This document shows positions 44,646-56,117 of a stretch of 64,000 bases of DNA, piece by piece; position 1 is the first letter of the stretch, and each line of letters begins with the position of its first letter. This DNA comes from Atkinsonella hypoxylon (taxonomy: Eukaryota; Ascomycota; Sordariomycetes; Hypocreales; Clavicipitaceae). The position numbers and the translations under genes were made by a program. The stretch spans positions 27,773-91,772 of the forward strand of contig JFHB01000119.1 in assembly GCA_000729835.1 (NCBI GenBank), read 5' to 3'. The notes beneath the pieces were generated by a model. That model searched no databases, was not told where the DNA came from, and saw only the letters and a list, made by a program, of their open reading frames with translations.

Positions 44646-45651
44646 GGACTCTCTCAGGTCACGTCCCATCCACCCCTCGACCTGGCCATTTTCCGACTTG
44701 CTCCCCATCTCCCAAACCATTCCGCCTCATCGACGATTCCAACAAGGCCAGAGCTGCACGGCAAGCATCTGGCATCATTTTGGTCTGCATTCTCAATGAG
44801 CGTGATTGGAATAGCAAGATTTTGCGAAACACGCTGCTGAGCATCAACCCATCAAACAGCCGTTGGACCCCCACGCCGACCTGTTTGAACTGTCGTACCT
44901 CGGATTCGAGACGGGAAAAAAGAGAAAACGAAACGTGCCTCACGACTTGCATTACTAGCCACTCCGTCTAGGTCGATAACTGAACTCTTCCAGACAAACC
45001 CGCTTCGACCCGTTCGTTTTGTTCAATTCTTACGGTAGGCTATTGTTCAAGCTGTGCGTCGGTCGCTCGGAGAGCATATAGAGCTCGACCACCAGACGAG
45101 AGCTAGAAATCCTTCCGGACTGTCTGCCGCCAGCTGTCTGGCCAACGGTCATTGGTATGTTCTAAGAGAGAAGTTTACCAGTTAGTCATTGTTATTGTTT
45201 TATTTCCTCAATTGCCACAGCCTGGCAACATAAGGGGACTTCTTTCCCGCAAGCTCACAATGCCACGATGCTTCACCCGCCAACCCTCACTTGCTAGCTC
45301 ATTGTGACTGCGAAAGACTGACCGGGTGGGATTTCAGGGTGAACATCGTCGAGTCGTTGATAGCGATACAACACTTCAGACAGTGATTGGCTTGTCATAA
45401 TCCTATACGTCGTCTGAACAGTGACCTATGCCCCGCAACGAACAAGTCAATTCGTCTTGCCGAACAATTCGGCCCTTGGAGAGTCTCGCTTTCAATGAGA
45501 CAACTCGTTATCTGAGCACCTACTGTATTTCTTCAACCCGTGGATGGCTGCAACGAGGAGGCAAGGTTGATATTCTTCATTACTGGTTCTCATATTGATT
45601 CCGTGAACACCGTCGACAATACAACAACTTCTGCTGGCATCTCAGATCAAA
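40053..45651. other. 5.6 kb gene-free region upstream of the kinesin gene
   Basis: The longest gene-free stretch outside the transposon block. Features seen: CTAGGTA-type palindromes (about 40370, 41143, 42680), TACTCCGTAC-type motifs (about 44490), a (GA)14 run (44615-44642) and a pyrimidine-rich, spliced-leader-like composition from about 44650 to 45600 that fits a long kinesin 5' UTR. ORFs of 110-144 codons (41398-41832 minus, 42092-42430 plus, 44603-44971 plus) lack recognisable domains. No tRNA or rRNA gene was found. A non-coding RNA or lineage-specific gene with several introns could be missed by eye. Confidence 0.5.
44615..44642 (+). repeat. (GA)14 microsatellite
   Basis: Uninterrupted GA run about 1 kb upstream of the kinesin start codon. 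Perfect purine/pyrimidine tracts of this type can act as promoter elements bound by GAGA-type factors, but nothing here tests that. Confidence 0.9.
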
Positions 45652-48620
45652 ATGGATACGGCGCTACCGCGGCCGTCAAAGGCTACGAACGGGCCCCCGA
45701 ACATGGCGTTACCTGCTCTACCAGTCAACAAGACGCGGAAAAGTACTGGAAATATCTCAGATTCCGTTGCTGCGAAATGCGCCCTTACGACGCCCCGAAG
45801 TGGCCTGCGGGCACCGTCTACAGTGCTGGCCCCTCTCACCCCGGCCTCGGGCACCGCATTGCCCCAGCATAAAGGATTACAGAGTGTAAATAAAAGTGGT
45901 AAGAAGATTAGGAAGACCGTCAGTATCAGCTCGTTCCCCTTTCCTCCAAGGGGCGACACTCGGTCCAGCAGTTTACCTCCTAGTCCGTTAGCGATTGATC
46001 TGCCTCGATCTCGAAGGTCAAAATCACCTAAGGAACTTTCACCTTCGATCTACTCACCTTCTACCCCAAGTCTATTGAATGGTAGCGGGGAGGGTAAGTC
46101 TATCAGCAACGCTCGCATGTCTGATGGATTAATGAGCACATCGTCTCCTCCGCAAAGTCGAAGTTCTTCGGCGCAAGATTCTTACTCTACGTCTGCGACA
46201 ACGTATGATGACCCTGCAGACGGAATAGGATCAAAACATGACAGCGGAATAGCGGTATCTGGCTCAGGTTCTGATAAACGCTCTTCCAAGTCTGATGGAA
46301 AAGGCAATGTGATCGTCAGCGTTCGAGTGCGCCCAGATAACAACACGAGCCAATCGAATCCTGAAGGAGAATGGATGGTAGATGGACGACAATCACTGAT
46401 TGCATATAAAGGCAAAGAAGGCGGCGACTACATCTATGGTATGTCTGTTGCGACTCACAGAGTTCCGCACCGCTTTTCTCCCCAATATCTAACATACTAA
46501 GTGAATATATAGACAACGTCTTTACAACCCATGACAACAATGCGCGTGTGTACGATCATATCGCAAAGCGCCTAGTTCGAAGGGTAATGGAAGGTTATCA
46601 TGGAACTGTCTTCGCTTACGGTATGACCGGCACGGGTAAGACTTTTTCAATGCAGGGAACAACCTCTTCGCCTGGTGTGATTCCTCTGGCCATCACCGAC
46701 ATCTTCTCATACATCCGCGAAACGCCGTCCCGAGAATTTTTGCTGCGGGTCAGCTATCTAGAGATTTACAATGAGAGGATCCATGACTTGTTGAACATGG
46801 CAACTGGCAGTGGTATTGGCGGTGCCCCTCAGCAAGATGAAATCAAGCTTCGGGAGGACAGCAAACGTGGAGTATATGCTACTCCTTTGAAGGAGGAGAT
46901 TGTCCAGAGTCCCACCCAATTGCTGAGAGTAATTGCACGGGGTGACCAAGCCAGACGGACTGCTAGCACACAATTTAACGCACGTAGCTCTCGGAGTCAC
47001 GCGGTTGTCCAGATTGTTGTTGAGAGTCGAGAGCGTATTCCTGGTGCTGCCGGAGGATCTGAGGGTAAACGATCAGCAATATTACCAGGTGGCGTGCGAG
47101 TCTCTACTCTCAGCCTGATCGATTTGGCTGGCTCAGAGAAAGCGGCCGAATCCAAAGAAAGGAGACAAGAGGGAGCTCATATCAACAAGAGTCTACTTAC
47201 ACTCGGTACCGTCATTTCGAAACTTTCAGAGTGGAAGGACAAGGAAGGCAAAGGCAACGATAAGGAAGGCAAGCATCTTCCATATCGCGACAGCAAACTT
47301 ACTCGTCTTCTACAAGGCGCCTTGTCCGGCGACTCACTAGTGAGCATTCTTTGCACTATTCAGATTGGAGCCACCGGAAGTGCGGCTGCTGCGAACAGTC
47401 ATACCACGGAAACACTTAACACACTGAAATTTGCGTCGCGTGCCAAGAACAGTATCGTTAGCCACGCCAAGAGGGCAGAGGAAGCGATTGGCGCTGGTGG
47501 CGATGGTAGTGCCAGGGTGCTTCTGGAGCGGTATCGAATGGAAATCCAGGACCTAAGGAGGCAATTGGAGTCGCAGAAGAATATCAACAGGAGTAGTCAC
47601 AGCTCTGATAGGGAAAAAGTCGAATGGGTGGAGAAAGTCCGTGAAATCGAGGCTGTGGAGAGGCATGAGGAGCAGATGTTGGAGATGCAACTCGCCAGGA
47701 CGGCGCTCAAGGAAAGAATCGATCACCTCAACCGACTCATTCTGAGCTCTAAATCGCTTGGGGTTAACTCCAACGGCTCAGTAAGCTCCTTAGGCCAATA
47801 TGCCAGATTCTCACAGCTTTCCCTCAATGGATCTATCAGATCATCGGTTGCCACATCAATAGGGTCGAAACCGCTACTCGAACGCACAGCTTCCACAACA
47901 TCGGCATCATCGACGATTGGCCGCCGATCAAGCGGTGGAAACCCAAGGTTATCCGGCGAGGGTGATGCTGAGGTGGTCGAGGTTGAAGAGGATACTATTG
48001 GGGAATTTGGAGATGGAACCGCGTCCCTTGCAGCACAGAATCGCGCACTGCAGGCAGATTTAGCCGACAAGAACCGGTATATTGCTACGCTAGAGAAAAG
48101 ACTTCTGCAAGCGAGACGAGCCAGTTCGTCTCGTACGTCAGTCGGCTTCTCAGCCCCAAGCAAGAGCATCATGGTGGGAGAGGATCATAGCGTCGCAGCA
48201 GCCCTGAAGGAGAAGGATGTCGAAATCGCCGACCTTCGCGCTAGACTCGATGATAAAGATCGCATGCTCGCTGCTTTGAGAAGTGCAGCTCGGTCACGAG
48301 ACACGGCAGACGCTTCTATCGAACCACGGTCAGCACCGCTGCCGGTGGACCTGTCTAAGGACACCTCGACCGCTCTCGCACTATCTCAGCCGCCAAAGGG
48401 AAGAACCAAGAGTGTCGACGAGATGAATAGGATGCTCGAAGAGATGATACAGGATCGTGTCGAAACGGGTCACATTATTCGCGGCTCTAGAGGTAGTGTA
48501 CGTCTGCCAGGAGGTCAGAAGTTTGAGTCCCTGGCCCATCCGTCTTATAATCTGGAGCCGCTTCGACAGACCCCTATTCCACCAGCTTCACCTGAATTGC
48601 CAGCAGCAGAGACTGCGTAG
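45652..48620 (+). CDS. Kinesin-7 type motor, Kip2/Tea2/KipA-like
   Basis: Microtubule plus-end-directed motor. Two exons, 45652-46438 and 46513-48620 (donor GTATGT, branch CTAAC, acceptor ATATAG, phase 1), 964 aa. Residues 1-230 are Ser/Pro-rich and basic, as in Kip2 and KipA. The motor domain (about 233-600) opens with NVIVSVRVRP and has the P-loop GMTGTGKT (299-306), EIYNERIHDLLN, switch I NARSSRSHAVV, switch II LIDLAGSEKA and HLPYRDSKLTRLLQGALSG. Coiled-coil segments follow (LLERYRMEIQDLRRQLESQ, LKERIDHLNRLILSS, LADKNRYIATLEKRLLQAR). The fungal family delivers polarity and plus-end factors to growing hyphal tips; that role is inferred by homology. The N-terminal extension before the motor supports this subfamily over kinesin-1 or kinesin-3. 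Confidence 0.92.
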
Positions 48621-49967
48621 TGTGCCAGCTGTTTTAGGCTGATAAGCTGATCATCAAATCTGCACTAAAGGATGATGTCTACACTTTTAAAGATGTATTA
48701 TGCTCCGGGGGAAAGACTTTAGTTTTGTTGAGATGGCAAGGTTCCGGTTTATGATGGTTCTCCCAGGCTGCTTTCTGTCTTCCCGTCTTTTGCTTTGCGG
48801 AATTTTATACCCTGCGACGTGCGTTATATTTATTCTGTATTATCCTGTTAACCTTGCAGATTGAGAGGGACTGATTAGGCAGCATGAATGATAAGCTCAG
48901 GTCGATGTTTGCGGCAGGCAGGCGCTAGAATATACGGCATTTCTATTTTGCGTCAAGACTTGCTCAGCACAGGACGTTTCTTTTTCCTTTTCTTTCTCCT
49001 TTCTAGCAGGACAGCCGTCCATAAAGGTTTCACGTCTGGAAGAAGCAAGGGACTTTGATTTTTGTTGTTTTATTATTGCAAGGGTTCATTGCCAGGGCTG
49101 GTTTTAGCGTTCAGATCAATATTTGTCTGGGCTTGTTGTGTATTATATTAACAGTCACTACTAAAACAGTCATGCGACTAATGAGATGTGAGGTTGCGTT
49201 GCGCGTGTTTCCATTCAGTCAACTTGTTTCACGGTTCCTCGAGTTCAAGCACAAGGTCACTGATTCGCTTTACCTGAAGGGTAGTTCATGTGAGTAGACC
49301 TAGCCTCGCTTGATTCGTTCCACGCCAAGGTAGATCGAAGCAGACTGGATAAGCTACCCTTGCTATATTCACGTAATGAGAACTATGTCGATCTGTGTGT
49401 GGAGGAGAGCTACTTGCCCTGCGCATTATTCTCAATTCTTCAATGCAGCATACTATTTCGTCGTGCCAAGCGCTGTTTTAGAGTATCCTGATTTCTGCCA
49501 TGAAACTTCGTTTAGGTTGGACGATGCTACATGAATTGGCAAAGCGAGTCTTAGTTCGCGTTTTGCCTCCCTCGACGTTTGACATCTCGGACCGAACTGA
49601 GCTTAATAGAGCATCGAGACGGGAAGGAACTTGGCTCTTCTATCGTCTGCGATGCTCTCTGATTTCTCCCTTGATAGCATCTGCAGATTTGTACGCTGGC
49701 ACGCTGGCTTCTGCCCTGACAAAGGTACCCGTTCTTGCTCTTCTCGACAGGGCTGGCGGACACGGGCGGGATCTGTGTCAAACAACGTGATCCATCCTGA
49801 GGCGGAAGATGCAAACTTCTCACGGGCTTGACACCCGAGACTGTTGCCATGCGACGGGTGACGCTAAGCGATTTGTTGGACCAGGCATATGCCTCACGAG
49901 TCACGCTTTTGCCATGCTGCAGCAGCAATGTGAATCGCAGGCACCGATAGAAAAAAAAAAAAAAGCA
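48621..49967. other. Convergent intergenic region downstream of the kinesin
   Basis: 1.35 kb with T-rich 3' UTR-like sequence and a 14-A run at 49951-49964 next to the GST stop codon. Small ORFs on both strands around 49500-49930 overlap each other and look random. Confidence 0.55.
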
Positions 49968-50751
49968 CTATTTCACTTCCGCATACTCGTCAAGCGCGTC
50001 ATGCAGCCGGCCGAAAATGCCCCCATGCCAAGCCCTAGCCTCTTCCCACTCGCCCTGCGGCAACGTCACGCTCATCATCCTCAGCCACCCGCCTACAATC
50101 AAATCAGCATACGAAAGCCTCTGCCCCAAGATAAACGGCCCGTCTGCGTCCCTGGCGAATACCACCGCTAGATTCCCCAAAGTGTGTTCAAAAGAAGCCT
50201 TTATCTTCTCCCGCGCCTCACCAACTAGATTGAAGTCCTCCCGCGACGAGACCCCCGCGCGACGGACAAACTCCGCCCTGGTAATATCTGCCGTCTCTGG
50301 ATCCAGAGGCAGCGTCGACATTCACGTTAAAGCGGGCGTAGTCGTCGAAGCCTGAGCCGTGAATCTTGGTAAGCGGGATGAGCATCTTGAAACCGTCCCT
50401 GCAGACCCAGTCTAGTTTCTGGGCGGGAAAGAGGTCTCTATCTGGGTACGTCTTTTGTAGGTAGACGGCGATGTCGAATGAGTCGCCTACAAGGGCTTTG
50501 GCGGCGGGGTCATGGAGGATAGGGAGAGTGTGGAAGGCGGTGCCGTCGGCGAATTTGCGGCAGGGCGGCACGTTGAGGCTGGTGCGGACGGTGCTGATGT
50601 CGGGCATCTTGACCCAGGTGGTGGTGTAGGGGACGGCTTTGAAGTTGAGCGCCAGTCTGGCCTTCCACGGATTCACGGCGCAGCATGTCTCTTTGACGGG
50701 GGGTCGCTGGGCGATGTCGTAGAAGATGATTGGGTTGGAAGCGGTAGCCAT
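49968..50751 (-). CDS. Glutathione S-transferase with an apparent frameshift
   Basis: The N-terminal part (50751 to about 50314, MATASNPIIFYDIAQ) carries a thioredoxin-fold GST domain: PWKARLALNFKAVPYTTTWV, then TLPILHDP and GDSFDIAVYLQKTYPDRDLFPA. The C-terminal helical domain (ADITRAEFVRRAGV through FILGQRLSYADLIVGGWLRMM) is in another frame, offset by one base, from about 50313 to the stop at 49968. The two halves abut exactly, with FNVNVDA followed by LPLDPETAD expected. No intron of acceptable size with GT-AG fits. I therefore read a small indel (one base gained or two lost) near 50311-50314, either a recent inactivating mutation or an assembly error. Without it the protein would be about 261 aa, a normal GST length. 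Substrate unknown. Confidence 0.8.
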
Positions 50752-51527
50752 GGTCGAAGGTTGAATTCAGGGTGAAAGTTTAGATGGAGGCGATGACGGT
50801 TGTCTGACGGGATGGAGGCTAACACGGCCAAGAGATTTAGTGAAAACTCACGTGCGGATACACGTGCCCTGCATAACACCCTATGTCCTCCGGAAAACGA
50901 GATCGCAGCTTGAGATGCTCTAGCTATCGAGGATCGTATTATTGATTTGCGTGCAATCGTGAGGCAGGTCACTGGATAGATCCATTGGCGGGTGAATTGG
51001 TTATTTGCAAGGGCCCTGTCTCAACGCGCGGGTGTCGCAAGTGTGATGTCGAAGAAACATTACGAAATAAGAGGAGGAAAAGCGTGGTGATGTACAGGAT
51101 CATGGATACTGCAGAAGAGAGAGTTCATGCCCGTGCTGACGCCGGAAGCTTATGCCTTTTAAGGATGGAGATGAGCTAGCTGTGAGGAGACACGAGCAGC
51201 AATAGCATATCATACATAGGTCGCGGCATTTTGATCCCGGGAAACATGTTTATCCTTAGCGACTTTAGATTATAAATTCTGTTTATTACATCCAGTTACC
51301 TTGTAATTACACGTGTTCCCGTCTGCCAACTGCTTAGCGACACTTGACCACTTGGAACATGGAAGCTATCAAGAGACGCAACAAAGCATGTGAACCTTTA
51401 CAAGCCTCCAACCTGTAAACATGTCTATCGGGCCTGCTGTCATACATATCAGGACGGACTCAACGCTCCACGGCATGGCTCAAACCGCCAACGACTCAGC
51501 AAACGTTCTTCGACTCCCATCTCAAAT
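50752..51527. other. Intergenic region between GST and the WLM protease
   Basis: 776 bp with the GST promoter and the 3' end of the WLM gene. No other feature recognised. Confidence 0.55.
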
Positions 51528-53021
51528 CTACCCATCTCGCTTCTGCCCGCAAAGACCACAGACGCCACAATCTCCGGAATTTACATACTGACCGTTCTTA
51601 CATAATGAGCTTGTGCACCGCCAGGTGTCCGGTGTAATCTCTGGGCGAAGGACGTTTGCGCACATGCTGCATGTGGCCGCGGATTTGTCATTTTCAAACG
51701 AACACATGGAACACGTCGAAATGGGAGGGAAACTTGACTCTTGTTTAGGGATTGGTAATGGCGGAAGCCTCTCTGCGTGTCTGACAGACACAGGCTCTGT
51801 TTGGATTGCCGATAGTCCGTCCAGTTGTCGTACATCATCGTCTGGCTCGCTCTTGATGGGTGTTGCTGTGTTGGATTCGGACTCCCTCGGCTCATCGTTG
51901 ACACCAAGGCTGTGTTGTGAAAGCGTACCATGGTCCTTATGTCGTGAAAATTGGTTGCTGAACATGACTTTCAACTGAGAGAGCTCGCTCTTTGCATCCG
52001 GATCGCTTATATTTTCATCTTCGCAGATCTTGACCAACTCTCTCCCCTTTCGGTCGACCAACCTCGTGCCATCCACATCCAATGCCCCCTTCGAATCAGC
52101 ATCCACTGACTCATCATCAGATCCTTCCCCTGAGTCACTTGTTGAATCCGTCTCTTGCTTCTCCACCAGCTCGTCTTTCACTTCCACTTTTTGCTGCTCA
52201 AATCGTGCTAAAGCCGCCGCAGCTCGCAACTCTCGTCCCCTCACGCTCCCTGCTACCCTCGGCTTCGCTTGTACTCGCTTTCCCTTTTCCAGCTTAACCT
52301 TTACATCCTCGTCTGCCCCTAGCACCACACCATTCTCCCCGAACTTCTTCAGGATCCTGCGCTGCTTCAGCTCTTGATAGGTCAAAGTGGACCTTGCCTT
52401 CCGCTTCCTCCGCCGAGAGCGGTACGTCCCTCCGCATAAATGCTCCGGAAGTACCTCATCAGAATGCACCCTGTTGTGCTCCCACTCCCCTGTAGCTAAG
52501 TTGGCGCCGCGACCCCAGATCCCATCGCCTGTGTACCCTTCCTTCCAGAGCTCATACATCTGCGCCGCATACCGATTCCTCACTGCCCAAAAGCCTTTCG
52601 AGTGATTCATCTGCTTGCAGTGCGCTAGTTCATGCATCATTACCATCTGGACATACTCGAAGGGCAGCCACCGTCCAGTCTGGGGGGAGCGCAACACAAG
52701 CTGGATGACCTCGCCAGCGTTGAAATTACGTCCTAAGAATTCACGATTGGGCTCATATTCTTCGAGACTCATGACGGAAATGTGGTGCTTGCGCATGATG
52801 GGGACTTTGAAATCAGGCAGTGGTCAGAAGCGCAAGCGTGAAGGTGCTGGCCAGGACTTAGGGAAACAAGAAAACGGCGCAGACTTACGACATTGTGCGG
52901 CGATTCTTTGGAGAAATTCCTGTGAAACCCCTTCACTCGGTCCTGGTAGCGGCTTGATGAAGATAATATTGGGATTCGGCTGTGATTTCTTGGCATTAAG
53001 TCTTTGGATACCGATGGGCAT
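51528..53021 (-). CDS. WSS1: WLM-domain metalloprotease, Wss1/SPRTN-like
   Basis: Zinc protease that degrades DNA-protein crosslinks and sumoylated proteins. Two exons, 53021-52889 and 52804-51528 (donor GTAAGT, acceptor AAAG, phase 1), 469 aa. The first exon starts MPIGIQRLNAKKSQPN, the usual WLM opening; an upstream in-frame ATG at 53087 is less conserved. The WLM domain contains IMRKHHISVMSLEEYEPNREF and FLGRNFNAGEVIQLVL, with the zinc site HELAHCKQMNH (HExxHx5H, about residues 102-112). A long basic and acidic linker follows. The C-terminus has a RanBP2-type zinc finger (CSMC...CSMC, about 420) and a second Cys-rich pattern (CTSSLCKNG...CGVCGLCG), which in this family bind ubiquitin-like or Cdc48-linked partners. 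A SUMO-interaction motif was not located with confidence. Confidence 0.91.
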
Positions 53022-53553
53022 CGTGAATGATTTTGAGAAAGCGTGACTGGTCCTTCCTTCCTTTGCCAGAATTATGACATGAAACAATTACAACCGTTTC
53101 CTTATTCTTTATCATAGCGTAGTTTCAGTGAAGAAGACACATCAGATTAAACGAGAATTGGACTTGCCAATGCGTGGAATTCCGTGACGACGGGAAGGTG
53201 CAGCGTGGAGTTGCAGTTGTGGCGAACTTGCTTTTGAACATGTCAGGATCCACTTTTTATTCAACGTTAAGCACCCAAGATAAATGCACGTACAGTTTTC
53301 TGTCCAATTTGAGTGCAAGCTCAAGAATACTATTACACTTTGATTACAATGAGGAAGTTGAATCCCGGTGCTGCGACGGGGACAGCCTTAATATATTGCA
53401 ATCATGAATGTGTACTGTGTGTTGACCAGTGAGGGACCTCAAGACGCTACCACTCTCGAATTTTAGAAAGATACCTATACAAAAAAGAATGCTATATGCT
53501 ATGATCGCTCAAAACACCAAATGTAAGCCTGCTTCCTCCATTCCAGATGCAAA
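53022..53553. other. Intergenic region between WSS1 and the sulfate permease
   Basis: 532 bp containing the WSS1-like promoter and sulfate permease 3' end. Nothing else recognised. Confidence 0.55.
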
Positions 53554-56117
53554 TCATGAAGAGTGGGCAGAGATAGAGGCTCTGTAATCCTCCTTTGCTT
53601 CCACGTTTGCAACCGCGCTCTTCAACGCACTCGTCAGATCGACGTGGAAGAGCGGCCGGTTCAATCCATGTACTAAAGCTACTCTGCGTCTCTGTTTCGC
53701 CATCCCAGCATCTTCCAGTTTTTCGTCGCCATCTTCGCCCTGCTCAAACGTTTCTACCGAGTCTGACGCTTGTCCCATTTCCTCATCAAGTCTGCTCATC
53801 CGAGATTGACTGGCTTGTGGCTCCCTTTGGTTGACTTTCACCTCCGCCACCGCAGTAGCTGAGCCCTTTCCGCCTATTTCAGCAACACTAAAGAAATACT
53901 TCCACCTGTAAGCCACAGCATCAGAAGTCTTGTTGGGCACGCCAAACCCGCCGGCAATAAGTGCCTGTTTCGTCCAACGGTTGTTGATGCAGGCGATATG
54001 CCAGTCAACAACGTCCGGGGCGGCGTACATGTCCAGTTGGTGTCGCACATCGATGAGACGCTGAACAGATGTGATATCCACGTTATTCACTGAACAGAAG
54101 TCCAAAATTATAGCCTTGAGCACCGGAAGTCTGTTCGCCTCTGGATCATCTCGGGATTTAACAGCCGTTTTCCGAGGACCGGGGTTACTCCAGGGCCGAT
54201 CGCCCGCGCGCTCAAAAGTGTCAGTTCTCGAGCGTTTTGTTTGCGACATAATGAAACTGGTGAGATAATCAAGTGAAGAGTTCGCGTTGGGGTAATTGAA
54301 TCCTTCAGAAAAGCGGTAAATAAAGATGCCTGGGTATGGGCTTTCCAACTTAACCTCAGGGTTGGAACCATCTTCATGATCTAGAGGAAGGTATATGTTC
54401 CTGGTCGTTTTTCTATCCAATTCATTAAATGTTCCGTATTCACCGAATACTTTCGTTGGATCTTGCCCCATGATATGATCTCCAATAACGGAGTGGACTC
54501 GCAATTTGCCCAAGAAAAGACCGCGGGCCTTGAGAATGCGGTACAGCAAAATTGCTGCCGAAATTACGACTGTCGCATACAAGCCGTCTTCAATCTGTGA
54601 AAAAACACTGACAAAGACACCGACAAAAAAGACCAATACTTCTATCGGGGAGACCTGCCAGAATTGGTAAACTGTGTCGGGAGGAGTAATGAGATCTCCA
54701 ACTGCATGAATGATGACGGCTGCTAAGGTTGCACTGGGAATATAAAAAAATACTGCAGTGAGAAGATACGTTGCTAAGAGTACAACGATCCCAGTAACTA
54801 TGCCGGCAGCTGGTGTTCGAACGCCAGCTTTGGATTGGATGGCTGTTCTGCTGAACGATCCAGTAGTTGGATACCCACCAAGGAATGGTCCTAGAATATT
54901 GGTCATGCCAATAGCTACCATTTCTTGAGACGGATCAATGGTATAGTTATTGACCCTGCCAAAGGATTTTGAGATAGCGATATGCTCCACCAACATCACA
55001 ATGACAGTAGCAGGCAAATGCGGTCCAAACTGCGACACCACAGTGCTTGAGAGCTCTGGAACAGCCGCGTTTCGGAATCCTACGAGGAATTTAGAAACAG
55101 GCTCCTGTGGGATAGGTGCTTTTCTTTCGAGAACTCACCCTTGGGCACAGTTCCAAGGACCCGAAACAGCGGATCATTCCTCCTGTGCATATTGACTAGC
55201 CAGCTAATCATGGTGTACAGAAGGATAACAGAAACGGTTCGCATAGTATTCATAAAGAATATAATTCGTTTATGTGCAGGGTATCGTTCAGCAGCCGAAG
55301 TCAAAACATATCGAACCAGGTAGAGGTAAAAGAGCGCGGTCAGCCCTACGGCTGCATCGAGCTTGGTCTCTTGCAGGTGCTTCAACGTATTGACGACGAC
55401 CATGTAAGCGGGGTCTCGATTAGAAAAGCCAGTCAAGCCCACGAGAGATGGCAGTTGGCTGGCCACAATAGTGATGGCTGAGCCAGTCATGAAGGCAGAA
55501 AGCGAAGTGATGGAAATCAAATCAACTATCCATCCCCAGCGAAGAAGCCCAATTGCCAAGACAATGCATCCGGTGACGACTGACAAAGCTGAAGCGATTA
55601 CATGTGCCGATACGTCTTCCGTTTCCGGTGATGACGTTACATCCTCAACAACATTACCTACCACGGTTGATAGCACAGCTACTGGTCCAATAGAAATGTC
55701 CTTTGAGGTGCCAAAGATCCAGTATATGATAACTCCGAAGAAGGATGAATATAAACCAAACTGTGGTTCGAGCTTTGCCAGCGAAGCATACGCCATGCCT
55801 TGAGGCACAACGGCGGTGCCAATAGTAATTCCGGCGACTACGTCACCAGTAAACCATTGGAGATTGTAGTTTCCCATCCAAGAGAGAAAAGGGAACAACG
55901 ACTTGACGTACGTGCCAGCTTCTTGTTGTGTAGGCATTTGATCGTGCAGCCATTCGGAGATTGTAGGTGACTCTTCAATGAAGGTCTTGTTTGTTTGAGT
56001 AGCGGACATCGACTCTCCCCAAGTATCCGCATCTGCAGCATCTTGACTAGGATCTTGTAATTTGATGCCAAGGAACTTGGCTAACCCAAGTTTTGTCTTG
56101 GAAGCAAAGGGCAACAT
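53554..56117 (-). CDS. Sulfate permease, SulP/SLC26 family
   Basis: Plasma-membrane proton-coupled sulfate uptake transporter of the Sul1/Sul2, CYS-14 and sB type. Two exons, 56117-55139 and 55079-53554 (donor GTGAGT, acceptor CGTAG, phase 1; intron 59 nt), 834 aa. The SLC26 signature is visible in the first membrane segments (VAGITIGTAVVPQGMAYASL, LYSSFFGVIIYWIFGTSKDI), followed by VEHIAISKSFGRVNNYTIDP and SFSRTAIQSKAGVRTPAAGI. About 10-12 transmembrane helices are expected. The C-terminal STAS domain includes LKAIILDFCSVNNVDITSVQRL. Fungal sulfate permeases are usually sulfur-repressed through a bZIP factor (Cys3/MetR); I did not find a clean binding site upstream. This is distinct from the Vsb1-like SulP protein at 34702-38185, which has a cNMP-like domain. 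Confidence 0.93.

Noticed and set aside
44895..44925. tRNA-like GGATTCGAGAC motif
   Set aside because: Only a partial B-box match, with no A-box or cloverleaf potential nearby.
50218..50340. Small intron joining the two GST frames
   Set aside because: Candidate GT-AG pairs give introns of 29, 38 or 48 nt, which are too short or do not correct the frame, and would delete conserved residues.
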